Origin: Chloroflexota bacterium
Lineage (GTDB): Bacteria > Chloroflexota > Dehalococcoidia > UBA2979
DNA length: 21,777 bases
Reading direction: 5' to 3'
Assembly (NCBI GenBank): GCA_016875695.1
Contig: VGPB01000009.1
Coordinates: 1-21,777, forward strand
Part shown: positions 20,966-21,777 of the stretch, piece after piece
How positions within the stretch are numbered: position 1 is the first letter of the stretch
Layout: each line of letters opens with the position of its first letter
Position numbers and translations under genes: made by a program
Notes under the pieces: model-generated
What the model was told of the DNA's origin: nothing
Databases searched by the model: none
What the model saw: only the letters and a program-made list of their open reading frames with translations

Positions 20966-21777
20966 CAGACCGCCTTCATCACCAGCGCACCGCCCCACGC
21001 GACGGCGAGCGTGACCACCACCGCGGCCAGGGCCTGCCGCGCCATCATCGCGAGCGCGAAACGCGTGCCGAGTTCCCGCGCCACCGTGAGTGCGGTTACC
21101 AGGCACGGCAACACCAGCCCTGCGAGGAACACGACGGCCAGCGTCTGCACCGCCGTCATCGACTCTACCGTCCCTTGTTCAGCCAGCAGCAGGAGTCCGT
21201 CCTTCCGCACCGAAGCCAGGATCGTCGGCAGCGCCGAGTCCGCCGGGAGGTTGAACAGCGCCATCACGGGGTACAGCCCCCGTGCCGCGAGCTCTAGAGC
21301 ACCGGCCCAGGCGAGGAGTGAGGCGACCACGGTGATCCCAAAGAAGATCGGCAGCGCCTTCTGGAAGAACTCGCGCACCGTCCCGCTCGCCTCGCGCCAG
21401 ATGGCTCCCATCGCCGGTCTCGCCAGGAAGGTCCGCTGCTCAACGACGAGTGCATTCAGTGGCGAACGCGCGATCGCTGGCGACGTGAGGCGTGCGTAGA
21501 CGAGGGTCGCAAGCACGAGGATCACGAGGTACGGCACGACTAGGCTGCTCCGGCCGGCGGCGGCGAAGACCGCGAGCGTCGCGCCCAGTTGATACGAGCA
21601 GGCCGAGCCGAAGGCGATCGTCCCAACCGTCGTCGGCCGCGTGCAGCCGACGCACGACCGCGTCGAGATCACCGCCGGGACGTTGCAGCCGAAGCCCATC
21701 ATCACCCGCGTCACGTCGCGGCCATGCAACCCCACCGGGCGCAGTAGTGGGTGCAAGGCCGTCCCGATGCGGTCGAC
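20965..21777 (-). CDS. feoB: FeoB-like metal transporter, C-terminal membrane part (5' end outside window)
   Basis: The last 270 residues of a FeoB-type transporter are visible; the frame is open to the window edge (VDRIGTALHPLLRPVGLHG..). The core gate motif GFGCNVPAVISTR is followed by the cysteine pair SCVGCTR, then FGSACSYQLGATLAVFAAAG. At least five hydrophobic segments follow, including VVPYLVILVLATLVYARL, ALPIFFGITVVASLLAWAG and TLAVVFLAGLVLPCLVTALTV. FeoB proteins move Fe2+ inward using an N-terminal G domain, which would lie outside the window. The SCxxCTR segment differs from the E. coli-type sequence and marks a divergent branch, so the metal could be other than iron. It is the first visible gene of the bL36-bS18 cluster. 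Confidence 0.85.
   Translation of the reverse strand, partial: VDRIGTALHPLLRPVGLHGRDVTRVMMGFGCNVPAVISTRSCVGCTRPTTVGTIAFGSACSYQLGATLAVFAAAGRSSLVVPYLVILVLATLVYARLTSPAIARSPLNALVVEQRTFLARPAMGAIWREASGTVREFFQKALPIFFGITVVASLLAWAGALELAARGLYPVMALFNLPADSALPTILASVRKDGLLLLAEQGTVESMTAVQTLAVVFLAGLVLPCLVTALTVARELGTRFALAMMARQALAAVVVTLAVAWGGALVMKAV

Overview
The window is uniformly GC-rich chromosomal DNA of a bacterium. It holds Shine-Dalgarno-led genes, frequent GTG starts, a zinc-binding ribosomal protein S18, a Kef-type antiporter and a DcsG-like ATP-grasp enzyme. These suggest a high-GC lineage such as an actinobacterium (including Thermoleophilia) or a Thermomicrobia-like Chloroflexota. Nothing here fixes the phylum, so this is only a suggestion.

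Left flank (1-2470): the 3' end of an IS3-family transposase with its right terminal repeat, a possible remnant ORF next to it, and an SDR-type NAD(P)-binding protein with a C-terminal DUF2867-like part.

Prophage-like element (about 2.5-16.4 kb): a large serine recombinase with its own intrinsic terminator lies at the left edge. Divergent from it is a two-gene cargo unit (a membrane-anchored protein of unknown function plus a GIY-YIG nuclease). Next comes a minus-strand siphovirus structural operon. Read in its own direction it encodes: scaffold, P22-like major capsid protein, head-tail adaptor, small unknown protein, head-closure candidate, HK97 gp10-like protein, tail terminator candidate, major tail protein, tail assembly chaperone with a probable -1 frameshift, small membrane protein, tape measure, two small tail proteins, a large collar/fibre protein, a tail-hub candidate and a last small protein. 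The genes are packed with TGATG or ATGA/GTGA stop-start overlaps, which points to one translationally coupled transcript. Terminase, portal, lysis, replication and repressor genes are absent, and there is no room for them before the host antiporter gene. As seen, the element is either a truncated prophage or an unusual satellite-like element.

Right flank (16.4-21.8 kb): a plus-strand CPA2/Kef antiporter with an RCK domain faces a compact minus-strand cluster. In transcription order the cluster is a FeoB-like transporter (5' end outside the window), bL36, bS18, an ATP-grasp gene and an acyl-CoA-dehydrogenase-like flavoprotein. The first four are joined by overlaps or gaps of a few bases. The ATP-grasp gene is broken by a perfect 31-bp inverted duplication that shifts the frame.

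Most striking points: the 31-bp fold-back duplication; a fibre protein with three tandem collar modules, each with four HxH motifs in matching spacing, which could be a single-chain pseudo-trimer; the recombinase-adjacent nuclease cargo; and a metal transporter co-transcribed with two zinc-ribbon ribosomal proteins.
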